DNA from: Winogradskyella ursingii
GTDB taxonomy: Bacteria; Bacteroidota; Bacteroidia; Flavobacteriales; Flavobacteriaceae
DNA length: 64,000 nucleotides
Direction: 5' to 3'
NCBI RefSeq assembly: GCF_013403975.1
Contig: NZ_JABFDH010000003.1
Location: 62,001 to 126,000 of the forward strand
Shown here: positions 1 to 7,943 of the stretch, in pieces
How positions within the stretch are numbered: position 1 is the first letter of the stretch
Layout: each line of letters starts with the position of its first letter
Made by a program: the position numbers and the translations under genes
The notes under the pieces: generated by a model
The model's input: only the letters and a program-made list of their open reading frames with translations
What the model was told of the DNA's origin: nothing
Database searches by the model: none

Positions 1-504
1 CAGCTTTACCAAATACTACCAAATGAGTTTACAGGTGGGCTCTTTGTAGTGTTTTTGGTGAGTTTGGCGAAACTGTACGATAATTGTTTGGGGAATAACA
101 ATGCTATTTTATTTAACAGTGATTATTATAGAATTGTATTGTTTTTCGGAGTGTTGCTGGCAATTATGGCTATTGTGCTTAATGCCATCTTTATTCCCAT
201 TTATGGAATTGAAGGTTCAGCATTTGCTACATTTATGGCGGTTGTGATTTATAATACTCTAAAAATTGGATTTGTAAAGCGAAAATTTAATATGCAGCCG
301 TTTGGCACGGATTCATTGAAGGTGTTTTTACTTTTGATTGTTTTTTCGTTAGTATTTTACTTTTGGGAATTTCCATTTTATCCTGTCATAAATATAATAT
401 TGAAATCTGCTGTGATTGGATTATTTTATTTTGGATTTGTATATAAGTTGAATTTGTCTGAGGACATTTCAATACAAATTAAAAAATGGTTGAAGTTGAA
501 ATAG
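1..504 (+). CDS. Polysaccharide/oligosaccharide flippase, C-terminal part (5' end outside window)
   Basis: The reading frame is open from base 1, so this is the last 167 codons of a longer gene; an internal GTG at 49 is not the true start. The protein is a series of hydrophobic helices with the motif NAIFIPIYGIEGSAFAT, typical of the last helices of MOP-superfamily flippases (Wzx/RfbX type; usual length about 400-500 residues). Such proteins move undecaprenyl-linked sugars across the inner membrane for surface polysaccharide assembly. The tail is short and basic (KKWLKLK). The family call rests on this fragment only. Its partner glycosyltransferases would lie upstream, outside the window. Confidence 0.75.
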   Translation, partial: QLYQILPNEFTGGLFVVFLVSLAKLYDNCLGNNNAILFNSDYYRIVLFFGVLLAIMAIVLNAIFIPIYGIEGSAFATFMAVVIYNTLKIGFVKRKFNMQPFGTDSLKVFLLLIVFSLVFYFWEFPFYPVINIILKSAVIGLFYFGFVYKLNLSEDISIQIKKWLKLK

Positions 505-534
505 TTTAATATTGAAGTTCAAGTAATTTAATAA

Positions 535-562
535 AGAGATTCCTACCTGCGCAGGAATAAAT
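535..562. repeat. Short palindromic intergenic element
   Basis: Contains the near-perfect inverted repeat ATTCCTACCTGCGCAGGAAT in AT-rich surroundings. Elements of the form ATTCCTGC..GCAGGAAT are, from memory, scattered through many flavobacterial genomes. Only one copy of this form is seen here. It lies just past the terminator of the minus-strand gene at 633-2042. Confidence 0.4.
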
Positions 563-566
563 AAGA

Positions 567-608
567 AAGTCCCGTAAGGTGCTTAGGGGCATACTACATA
601 CGGGACTT
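567..608 (-). terminator. Probable terminator of the 469-aa exported protein gene
   Basis: Perfect 10-bp inverted repeat AAGTCCCGTA (567-576) and TACGGGACTT (599-608) with a 22-base loop, 25 bases beyond the stop codon at 633. On the minus strand it is followed by TCTTATTTATT, so the U-tract is imperfect. Confidence 0.55.
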
Positions 609-632
609 GTCTAACCAACCAAAAAAAATCTT

Positions 633-2042
633 CTATCCTCTTCCTCGTGTTCGTTTTGAACTCGATCTCGAAGTGCTTTTATTAGAGCTTCTGTTTGTTT
701 TAGCTCTTGAAGCAGACGAGGACGTTTTTCTTCTATTTTGAGACACACTTCTTTTAGGTGTGCTTTGTGACTTTGTTCTACTAGATATACGATTATTTGT
801 TATGCTCGGTTTTCTGGCAGAGGTACTTTTTCTTGTTTGTACTTTTCTATTGGACACAGAAGTACGGTTCTGAGTCACACTTTTTCTTGAACTTCTTTTT
901 TGAGCAATATCACCGCTATTGCGTTGAGTTCTAATTTTTTGTGTAACTCTATTGCTATTTCGGGAAGTAGCGCTTCTATTGTTGCCTCTATTTACACTAT
1001 TATTAGAGCGTGTGGTTGTGCTCATATTGTCATTTCTATTCACTCTTTTATTTGAGCGAGTAGAAGTACCTCTGTTTGAGTTTCTGTTCACTTCAGTATT
1101 CGATCGCGTCGATGAACCTCTGTTTGCATTTCTATTTAAACTAGAGTTGGAACGTGCTGCCACTCCGTTATCATTTCTTCTCGAGTTGTTTCTCGAAATA
1201 CTCTTATTATTACGTGTTGCACCTGTTCTCGAAGCTATTGCCTTACTGTTTCTAGAGCGAGCAGACCTCGTACTGGCATATCTCGCGTTGTCTCTTCTTA
1301 CGCGCGTTTGGACACTTCTTTCCCTAGCATTTCGCGGTGTTTGAGCATATCTATTGCTATATCGAGTAGAATTTGTTCTTCTTCCGTAATCTCTATAACC
1401 TCGTCTTCCTATGTTATAGTGTCTCACGTTATTTCTGTATGGTCTGTAATAAACATACCTTACTGGAGTATAATATCTTCTGTACGGATTTACGTTAAGA
1501 ATACAATAATTTGCTGGTGGTACAGCGTAAAACCTGTGCCATGGTCTATAAACATAAGCTCTATTATACACGTTAATGAATCCATCATATCTCCAAAAAA
1601 CATTGTTTCTGTAGTAGACGTTAAGTCCACCAATTCTGTTAATGCGTCCAAAACCTGTATAGTTAATAATGATATCACCAATTTGATTTACCCTTCCATA
1701 ATAATCATAATAAATTGGTGTATTTTCAATTTGAATAATGGCTCCAAAATCATCATACTGTACGTAAGGGTTGTAATCGTAACCTGAGTTAAAGCTTAAG
1801 CTAAAGTTTCTGGTATTGATACCAACGTTAACGTTTGGTCCATACTGCGGAATGTAAAAGTCGAATTGACCATCTGCAAATACAGAAAATTCAATTCCAC
1901 CTTCATTAAATATGAAAGAATTACCATAACCTCTCACATAGTTATTCATTGAAACCTCTGCTTCTGATGTTGTGGTGGTTGATGCGAATGCCGCAGTGCT
2001 AAAAGCAACCATAGTGGCAAATAAAAATAGAATCCGTTTCAT
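633..2042 (-). CDS. Exported protein with glycine-turn repeats and a very basic Arg/Ser/Asn-rich tail
   Basis: 469 aa, function not recognised. A clear signal peptide (residues 1-20, ending AAFA) points to export. Residues 48-65 (GGIEFSVFADGQFDFYIP) match a block in the next gene. Residues 113-145 hold repeats of the form GRVNQIG..I.INY / GRINRIGGL.VYY. From about residue 165 the protein becomes Tyr/Arg-rich. Residues 220-469 are almost only Arg, Ser, Asn, Thr and Lys, including four 16-residue tandem repeats (294-357), so the predicted pI is extremely high. No type IX secretion C-terminal domain is visible. The gene follows a paralogue (2239-2916), and both start after the same NATTAATTATGAAA context. 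Binding to nucleic acid, acidic polysaccharide or mineral is a guess from charge only. Confidence 0.8.
   Translation of the reverse strand: MKRILFLFATMVAFSTAAFASTTTTSEAEVSMNNYVRGYGNSFIFNEGGIEFSVFADGQFDFYIPQYGPNVNVGINTRNFSLSFNSGYDYNPYVQYDDFGAIIQIENTPIYYDYYGRVNQIGDIIINYTGFGRINRIGGLNVYYRNNVFWRYDGFINVYNRAYVYRPWHRFYAVPPANYCILNVNPYRRYYTPVRYVYYRPYRNNVRHYNIGRRGYRDYGRRTNSTRYSNRYAQTPRNARERSVQTRVRRDNARYASTRSARSRNSKAIASRTGATRNNKSISRNNSRRNDNGVAARSNSSLNRNANRGSSTRSNTEVNRNSNRGTSTRSNKRVNRNDNMSTTTRSNNSVNRGNNRSATSRNSNRVTQKIRTQRNSGDIAQKRSSRKSVTQNRTSVSNRKVQTRKSTSARKPSITNNRISSRTKSQSTPKRSVSQNRRKTSSSASRAKTNRSSNKSTSRSSSKRTRGRG
972..1163 (-). repeat. Four tandem 48-bp repeats coding a 16-aa Arg/Ser/Asn unit
   Basis: Codes residues 294-357 of the 469-aa exported protein. 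The units read VAARSNSSLNRNANRG, SSTRSNTEVNRNSNRG, TSTRSNKRVNRNDNMS and TTTRSNNSVNRGNNRS. The shared core is xxTRSNxxVNRNxNRx. The units have diverged, so the array is not very recent. Confidence 0.75.
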
Positions 2043-2130
2043 AATTAATGGGTTTTAAAATTAAACTCATATTGATAATTACAAACAGCGTGCCAAAAAC
2101 GCAACGCTTTGATAATCAGCTAAAATGAGA

Positions 2131-2163
2131 AACCCTGAAATATTTGGGGAAATATTCAGGGTT
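2131..2163 (-). terminator. Probable terminator of the 225-aa paralogue
   Basis: Inverted repeat AACCCTGAAATATT / AATATTCAGGGTT with one bulged A and a 6-base loop, about 75 bases beyond the stop of the minus-strand gene at 2239. The tract after the stem on the minus strand (TCTCATTTT) is only partly T-rich. Confidence 0.5.
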
Positions 2164-2238
2164 TTGGTAAGTCGCAATTATATTTAATTAGCGACTATCA
2201 CAAACAATCAAATCTCAATCTTTAATTCTTCTAGGTTT

Positions 2239-2916
2239 TTAAATTTCATCGTTCTTTTTATAGTAATAGAAATCGTCAACGTCCCAATCTTCATAGTCTC
2301 TGTGCTTTCTTTTTTTCTTAAATTTTCTTTTATGTGAGAAATCATCATAATGGACAGTACTGCATTCAGCAACACCACAAAAACCACAAGCTTGGTTGCT
2401 TAAGTTTACGTGACCTCTAGTCTTGGTAATTTTTCCATATCTGTTATATAGAATTTTTAATCCACCCACTTGGCTCAAACGACCTCTTCTGTAATCCATG
2501 TAAACGGAACCTGCTCGTTTTATTTTTCCTTGGTTATCATAGTTGATAAACACGTTACCGACACGTCTTACACGTCCAAAAGTATCGTGAGTTACCAAAA
2601 CACCTCTGCCACCATAATGATAGGCTGTACCTGGTGCACCAAATGTTCTGTTTGTAACATTTCTTCTGGTATTAGTGCGTCTGTTGTAATTTCTGATTTT
2701 TGGAAATGTGGAATTCACCGACGTATTAAAATCGAATGTGCCATCTTTGAAAATCAAAAATTCTACACCACGCTCTACAAACACAATTGGTTGTGAATAA
2801 CGATAGCGCGCATCTTTAAAATCTTCCCCATTTAAAACAGCATTTCCTGCTGTTGCAGCTGTGGCGCATGTTATACCAGATAACACAATCGCCAAAAAAA
2901 GTAATTGCTTTTTCAT
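2239..2916 (-). CDS. Exported repeat protein, paralogue of the downstream 469-aa protein
   Basis: 225 aa, no known function. The open frame extends 9 codons further up, but ATG at 2914-2916 is preferred: it gives a normal signal peptide (MKKQLLFLAIVLSG.., cut near residue 20) and sits in the same upstream context as the neighbouring paralogue. Residues 49-66 (RGVEFLIFKDGTFDFNTS) match that paralogue. Residues 113-170 hold four degenerate 14-16-residue repeats, for example GRVRRVGNVFINY, GKIKRAGSVYMDY and GRLSQVGGLKILY, likely short beta-hairpins. The C-terminus has a cysteine cluster CGFCGVAEC (177-185), a Lys/Arg run near 196-205 and an acidic end. Expansion by duplication is clear; localisation beyond the inner membrane is inferred. 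Confidence 0.75.
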   Translation of the reverse strand: MKKQLLFLAIVLSGITCATAATAGNAVLNGEDFKDARYRYSQPIVFVERGVEFLIFKDGTFDFNTSVNSTFPKIRNYNRRTNTRRNVTNRTFGAPGTAYHYGGRGVLVTHDTFGRVRRVGNVFINYDNQGKIKRAGSVYMDYRRGRLSQVGGLKILYNRYGKITKTRGHVNLSNQACGFCGVAECSTVHYDDFSHKRKFKKKRKHRDYEDWDVDDFYYYKKNDEI

Positions 2917-3146
2917 AATTAATAGGTTTTTAGATTTGTCCAATTCTAACTCGTTTAGAACTTTTGGACTAACGCTATGGATTATTGAGTTTTCAATTAG
3001 TGTGCCAGAATTTATAAATAATTGCTAACCATTAGATTAGTTATTCTTCATATACTTTTACAAATTGATTTTTTATCCAATTACAACTAAAATGATGTGT
3101 TTAGAAAGCAAATTTTGTTACTTTTAATGCAGTTTAATAACTCACT

Positions 3147-4229
3147 ATGTCAGCCAACCAAGTGAAATGCAAAAATTGTGAGAAACCCTTTAATGACGGG
3201 TTTGAATTTTGTCCTCATTGCGGACAAAAAACCAATGAAGAGCTTACAATTGGTGTACTGTTCTACAACACAATTAGCAACTATTTTTCTTTTGACGCTC
3301 GTTTTCTCAAGAGTTTTGTGCCCTTAATGTTTAAACCTGGCTATCTGGCTAAGGAATTTATAAAAGGAAAACGACTACTTTATCTGCATCCAGCGCAGAT
3401 GTATCTTTTTATTTCAGTGGTGTTCTTTTTCATATTTTCATTTACGGTGAGAGAGCAAGCAAATTCTTGGAACCGTGAACTTAAAAAAACATTGAAAAAA
3501 GATGAACTAATTGTTTTGGACTCTTTGGAACTGGAAAATAAAATAAAAGAAGACAAGATTGAAGATTCCTTGAATAGAGCAGAAATTAAAAAGGCGCTTA
3601 AAAAGAATCAGAGGCTAATTGGTATGTCCGATGCCGAAATAGATTCTATTGTAAATCTTGATAATATCCCGAAGAAAAATGATGTTTCGTTTGGTTTTAA
3701 TGAAAGGGAAATAGATTCATTGTTGGATATTGACGCACCGGATGAAGAGATTTACAAAACTATGGGAATGGATGATGATGATGGTTGGTTTATGCGAAAA
3801 CTATATGCACAAATTTTAAAATTTTACAAAGCCAGAGATGGTGGTAATATTCTAAAAGCGTTTTATGACACTGTACCTATTGCCTTATTCTTTTTGCTTC
3901 CGCTGTTTGCCTTTATAATAAAGCTTCTATATTTAAGACATGGGCGTTATGCACATCATTTGGTGTTTAGTTTTTATTACTTTTCATTTTTGTTCACAGT
4001 ATTTAGTATTATCGCTGGTATTAATCTTATATGGGATATTCCGGATGGCATCGACTGGCTAATTGCACTTTCAACATTCTTGTATCTGATGATTGCTTTA
4101 AAACGCTTTTATGGACAAAATTGGTTTGTAAGTTGGTTTAAATGCAGTGTGGCGACATTCACATTTTTGGCTGTTGTGATTCCTACAACAATTGTAATAT
4201 TAGCCTTGTTCGCTTTTATGGTTTACTAG
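3147..4229 (+). CDS. DUF3667 membrane protein with N-terminal zinc ribbon
   Basis: 360 aa. The N-terminus has a zinc-ribbon pair, CKNCEKPF (8-11 CxxC) and CPHCGQK (22-25 CxxC). It is followed by the DUF3667 signature around residues 45-95 (GYLAKEFIKGKR, LHPAQMYLFISVVFFF). The middle (about 110-230) is charged and helical. Residues 245-360 hold four or five membrane helices. The family is common in Bacteroidota and has no known function. The gene stands alone on the plus strand and converges on the minus-strand gene that ends at 4269. A weak -7-like sequence (TACTTTTA, 3119-3126) lies upstream. Confidence 0.85.
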   Translation: MSANQVKCKNCEKPFNDGFEFCPHCGQKTNEELTIGVLFYNTISNYFSFDARFLKSFVPLMFKPGYLAKEFIKGKRLLYLHPAQMYLFISVVFFFIFSFTVREQANSWNRELKKTLKKDELIVLDSLELENKIKEDKIEDSLNRAEIKKALKKNQRLIGMSDAEIDSIVNLDNIPKKNDVSFGFNEREIDSLLDIDAPDEEIYKTMGMDDDDGWFMRKLYAQILKFYKARDGGNILKAFYDTVPIALFFLLPLFAFIIKLLYLRHGRYAHHLVFSFYYFSFLFTVFSIIAGINLIWDIPDGIDWLIALSTFLYLMIALKRFYGQNWFVSWFKCSVATFTFLAVVIPTTIVILALFAFMVY

Positions 4230-4268
4230 CGAAAACCTATTTCGAGAAGTCTGGAAAAACAAATTGAA

Positions 4269-4913
4269 TTACTTATTTTCTTCTGCCGATTTTGCATGCC
4301 AAATGGGTATATTTAGATATTCGCCTAATAATTTTGCATCATCCAGCATTCCCTCCAAATTATTATGATCTATAACATGTATCCGATCCAAACTCTTTAA
4401 AACTAAATTTAATTCAAAACTTCTACGTTTACTATTTCTCTCTATACCTATTAGTTCTTCACCCAAAATTTGTATGGCAATTATATCTTCTAAAGCATAT
4501 TTCTTATAAGCAAGTTGAACAGGTAAAAGTGGAAACCCCACAAAATAAAAGTTAATAGCCTTACTGAAAGTGTAATATTTTAATTTACTTATCAAGTTCA
4601 CAATAAATCTTATACATATATAAGAAATTATCGAATAGTAAATAAAGTCATTAATTAAAAAATGAAATGAGCCGGTTGTACTAAATTTATATAAAATAAA
4701 ACCTATGAATAAAAAGGGAATGACAAATAGCACTAATGTTTGAAAACCTAATCTAGGACTTAATCGAAAATATAAATTATTGTTTTGAGAAATATGAAGA
4801 GAATAAGTTTCGAAATTCGGTCCTCCACGATTCAATAAATACGTTTGAACTTTTGCTCTTTCATAATCCCCATATCTAATGTCTTCACGATGATATCCTT
4901 CTGGCAAATCCAT
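4269..4913 (-). CDS. Unknown membrane protein co-transcribed with uvrA
   Basis: 214 aa, not recognised. Two hydrophobic segments (about 57-78 and 87-108) are flanked by a soluble N-terminus and a C-terminal domain (about 120-205) of alternating strands. The plan resembles small membrane-anchored PH-like proteins, but no motif proves it. It starts one base after the uvrA stop, so it is read from the uvrA transcript. The region looks more AT-rich than uvrA, and the gene may be a later addition to the operon. No signal peptide or catalytic motif is visible. Confidence 0.65.
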   Translation of the reverse strand: MDLPEGYHREDIRYGDYERAKVQTYLLNRGGPNFETYSLHISQNNNLYFRLSPRLGFQTLVLFVIPFLFIGFILYKFSTTGSFHFLINDFIYYSIISYICIRFIVNLISKLKYYTFSKAINFYFVGFPLLPVQLAYKKYALEDIIAIQILGEELIGIERNSKRRSFELNLVLKSLDRIHVIDHNNLEGMLDDAKLLGEYLNIPIWHAKSAEENK

Positions 4914-4914
4914 A

Positions 4915-7710
4915 CTACAATTTTTCTTGAAGATATTTACCAGTCACTGAATCCATATTCGCCGCAATTTCCTCAGGTGTACCTGTTGCAACGAGCTTTC
5001 CACCATTCTTTCCGCCTTCTGGACCCAAATCAACAATATAATCTGCACATTTAATCAAATCGATATTATGCTCAATTACAATAATGGAATGTCCTTTGGC
5101 TATCAGCGCCTGAAACGATTTCAACAATTTCTGAATATCATGAAAATGTAGTCCTGTTGTTGGCTCATCAAAAATAAAAAGTGCACTATCATTTTTACTT
5201 CCTTTTCCTAAAAAGGTAGCGAGTTTGATTCGCTGTGCTTCACCGCCGGAAAGGGTAGAAGAGGACTGTCCCAAAGTTACGTAGCCCAAACCAACATCTT
5301 GAAGCGGTTGTAATTTTCCTTTTATTTTTTTCTGCTCATATAATTTGAAAAAAGCTACAGCATCATCAATCGTCATGCTAAGAATATTGTCAATGGATTT
5401 ACCTTCAAAAGTCACTTCAAGGACTTCTTTTTTGAAGCGTTTACCATTACAAGTGTCGCAGACTAAATGTACATCTGCCATAAATTGCATTTCAATGGTT
5501 ACTTCACCTTCGCCTTTACAGGTTTCGCAACGTCCACCATCCACATTAAAACTAAAATGTTTAGCTTGGTAATTTCTAATTTTACTTAGTTTCTGTTTTG
5601 CAAATAATGCTCTAATATCGTCATAGGCCTTAATGTATGTAACAGGATTGGAGCGCGAAGAGCGACCAATTGGGTTTTGGTCTACAAATTCTACGTGCTG
5701 AATATTGCTAAAATTGCCTTTCAATTCCGTAAACTGTCCTGCCTTGTCGCCAAAGCCAGTGAGCTGTTTTTGTATGGCTGGATATAAAATTTTCTTTACC
5801 AATGTACTCTTTCCACTACCAGAAACGCCAGTAATAACGGTAAGCATATTCAGAGGTAAATTGACATCAATATTTTTTAGATTATTTTCTCGGGCACCAA
5901 CAACTTCAACATTGTATTTAGAAGTGCGTCTTTTTTCTGGAATTTTAATTTCCATTTGGCCATTGAGATATTTAGCCGTCAACGTATCTGAAACCAAAAT
6001 ATCCTTAAATTCACCAACAGCAACGACTTCACCACCAAAAGTTCCAGCTTCCGGACCAATATCTATGATTTCGTCGGCAGCTTTCATAATGTCTTCGTCA
6101 TGTTCAACAACAATAACCGTATTTCCTAAATCTCGAAGTGATTTTAATACCTTAATAAGACGTTCGGTGTCTTTTGGATGTAAACCAATACTCGGTTCAT
6201 CCAGAATATACATCGAACCTACTAGGCTACTGCCGAGAGATGTAGCCAAGTTTATGCGTTGACTTTCACCACCAGATAAACTGTTTGATTTTCGGTTGAG
6301 TGTCAGGTAATTTAAACCCACATCCGATAAAAATTCTAATCTCGTATTAATTTCAGTTAATAACCTTTTGGCGATTTTCGCATCGTATTCATTCAGTTTT
6401 AAATCATCAAAAAATGTTTTCAATTCGTTTAATGGCAAATCGACTAAATCAGTGATCGTTGCCTTATTAATTTTTACATAATCAGCTTCTTTTCGTAATC
6501 GTTTTCCTTTGCAAACGTTACACTTAGTCTTGCCGCGATAACGTGAAAGCATCACACGATTTTGTATTTTGTAGGCTTTGGATTCCAGCTCAGAAAAGAA
6601 ACTGTCCAAACCTTCAAAATATTTGTTTCCTTTCCAAATGAGGTTTTTGTGAGCATCGCTCAATTCAAAATAAGGTTTATGAATAGGAAAATCGAATTTA
6701 TGTGAGTTGTTGACCAATTGGTCTCGGTACCAGCTCATACTTTCGCCTCGCCAAGGAAAAATTGCATTTTCGTAGACAGAAAGGGCTGTATTGGGTACTA
6801 CCAAATCTTCATCAATGCCAATGACATCACCATAACCTTCGCATTTAGGGCAAGCTCCATAGGGATTGTTAAAACTAAAAAGATGAGCATTCGGTTCTAA
6901 AAACGTCATACCATCTAGCTCAAATCTGTTGTTGAAAACTTTTTGTTTTTTGTCTGAAAGAGATTCAATGATACAAGTGCCAACACCTTCAAAAAAGGCA
7001 GTTTCAACTGCATCTGCCAAACGGTTTAAGAAGTCTTCATCATCTTTAAAAACAATTCTATCAACAACCAAATACAAATTTTGGTGAGTTTTTATATCTG
7101 TTTTTAAAGCGTCATCAATGCGTAAAACTTCGTCCTTAATTTTTATACGAGCATAGCCTTGCTGCTGTAGTGTTTGTAGCTTATTTTCAATTGTTCTGCC
7201 TTCTTCTAAAATTATGGGAGACAGTAATAATAATTTTGTCCCTTCTTCGAACTCTGATATATATTCCACCACATCACCAACGCGATGCTTTTTTACCAAA
7301 TCACCAGAAATAGGCGAGTAGGTCTTTCCTATTCTGGCAAAGAGTAATTTTAGATAATCGTAAATTTCTGTAGTTGTACCTACAGTTGAGCGTGGATTTG
7401 TGGAATTCACTTTCTGTTCAATAGCAATAGCTGGCGCAATTCCTTTTATATAATCTACTTTGGGTTTGTTTAAACGACCCAGGAATTGACGTGCGTAACT
7501 CGAAAGACTTTCGACATAGCGTCGTTGTCCTTCGGCATATAACGTATCGAAAGCCAAACTGGACTTTCCAGAACCTGATAATCCTGTAATGACTACCAAT
7601 TTATTTCTGGGTATAACAACATCAATATTTTTTAGGTTATGCAGTTTTGCACCTTTTATGATAATATTTTCCGTTGGATTTACGTCTAAAATGGTAGTGT
7701 TCATAAACAT
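4915..7710 (-). CDS. uvrA: Excinuclease ABC subunit A
   Basis: 931 aa, normal UvrA length. UvrA is the damage-recognition ATPase of nucleotide excision repair and loads UvrB. All elements are present: Walker A GLSGSGKS (43-50) and GVSGSGKS (628-635); signature motifs LSGGESQR (478 on) and LSGGEAQR (820 on); Walker B ILDEPSIGL and IFDEPTTGL; zinc cysteines at 287/290 with 397/400 and 728/731 with 751/754. The start could be Met1 or Met3. A canonical Bacteroidota -7 element TATCTTTG lies 19 bases upstream. uvrB and uvrC are not nearby. Whether this genome has a second uvrA cannot be told from the window. Confidence 0.97.
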   Translation of the reverse strand: MFMNTTILDVNPTENIIIKGAKLHNLKNIDVVIPRNKLVVITGLSGSGKSSLAFDTLYAEGQRRYVESLSSYARQFLGRLNKPKVDYIKGIAPAIAIEQKVNSTNPRSTVGTTTEIYDYLKLLFARIGKTYSPISGDLVKKHRVGDVVEYISEFEEGTKLLLLSPIILEEGRTIENKLQTLQQQGYARIKIKDEVLRIDDALKTDIKTHQNLYLVVDRIVFKDDEDFLNRLADAVETAFFEGVGTCIIESLSDKKQKVFNNRFELDGMTFLEPNAHLFSFNNPYGACPKCEGYGDVIGIDEDLVVPNTALSVYENAIFPWRGESMSWYRDQLVNNSHKFDFPIHKPYFELSDAHKNLIWKGNKYFEGLDSFFSELESKAYKIQNRVMLSRYRGKTKCNVCKGKRLRKEADYVKINKATITDLVDLPLNELKTFFDDLKLNEYDAKIAKRLLTEINTRLEFLSDVGLNYLTLNRKSNSLSGGESQRINLATSLGSSLVGSMYILDEPSIGLHPKDTERLIKVLKSLRDLGNTVIVVEHDEDIMKAADEIIDIGPEAGTFGGEVVAVGEFKDILVSDTLTAKYLNGQMEIKIPEKRRTSKYNVEVVGARENNLKNIDVNLPLNMLTVITGVSGSGKSTLVKKILYPAIQKQLTGFGDKAGQFTELKGNFSNIQHVEFVDQNPIGRSSRSNPVTYIKAYDDIRALFAKQKLSKIRNYQAKHFSFNVDGGRCETCKGEGEVTIEMQFMADVHLVCDTCNGKRFKKEVLEVTFEGKSIDNILSMTIDDAVAFFKLYEQKKIKGKLQPLQDVGLGYVTLGQSSSTLSGGEAQRIKLATFLGKGSKNDSALFIFDEPTTGLHFHDIQKLLKSFQALIAKGHSIIVIEHNIDLIKCADYIVDLGPEGGKNGGKLVATGTPEEIAANMDSVTGKYLQEKL

Positions 7711-7728
7711 TTCTTATATCAAGAATTG

Positions 7729-7736
7729 CAAAGATA
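7729..7736 (-). promoter_or_regulatory. -7 promoter element of uvrA
   Basis: Minus-strand TATCTTTG, a perfect match to the Bacteroidota consensus TAnnTTTG and followed by CAATTC. It lies 19 bases before the uvrA start. No strong -33 TTTG is seen at the usual spacing. Confidence 0.65.
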
Positions 7737-7826
7737 CTACATCTACTTTATCTATTAAAGGTTCAATATATTCGATAAAATGTTAAATTTTGATACTAAA
7801 TATTGTTTTTTAGGAATGATTGTTGT

Positions 7827-7834
7827 TATATTTG
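7827..7834 (+). promoter_or_regulatory. -7 promoter element of the sigma-factor gene
   Basis: TATATTTG matches TAnnTTTG, with a possible -33 TTG at 7803-7805 (21-base spacing). It predicts a leader of about 100 bases before the ATG at 7944, which is long for this genome and contains the hairpins at 7899-7936. Confidence 0.5.
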
Positions 7835-7898
7835 AGGCATAATCATTTAAAATACAACTGCGTATATCATAAAATTACTTTTTAAATTTTAGCTAAAC

Positions 7899-7936
7899 CC
7901 CAAGCATAGAAGGCAACTTCTGGGCTACTAAGAAGT
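7899..7936 (+). promoter_or_regulatory. Structured 5' leader with two alternative hairpins before the sigma-factor gene
   Basis: Hairpin A: AGAAG (7908-7912), loop GCAA (a GNRA tetraloop), CTTCT (7917-7921), with CCC (7899-7901) able to pair with GGG (7922-7924). Hairpin B uses the same CTTCT: ACTTCT (7916-7921) with AGAAGT (7931-7936) across a 9-base loop. The two exclude each other. The second AGAAG ends 8 bases before the ATG, so hairpin B would cover a purine-rich site by the start codon. Control of translation is inferred. Confidence 0.4.
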
Positions 7937-7943
7937 AATAATT

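Noticed and set aside
952..1344. 130-aa plus-strand frame rich in Leu, Glu and Phe opposite the basic exported protein gene
   Set aside because: It is the complement of the Arg/Ser/Asn repeat tail, whose codons read as hydrophobic residues on the other strand. The minus frame has a signal peptide, a paralogue and a terminator.
1308..1787. 159-aa plus-strand frame rich in Ser/Ile/Val
   Set aside because: Lies wholly opposite the 469-aa exported protein gene and has no family features.
5705..6262. 185-aa plus-strand frame inside uvrA
   Set aside because: Opposite the second ATPase domain of uvrA, which is fully conserved on the minus strand.
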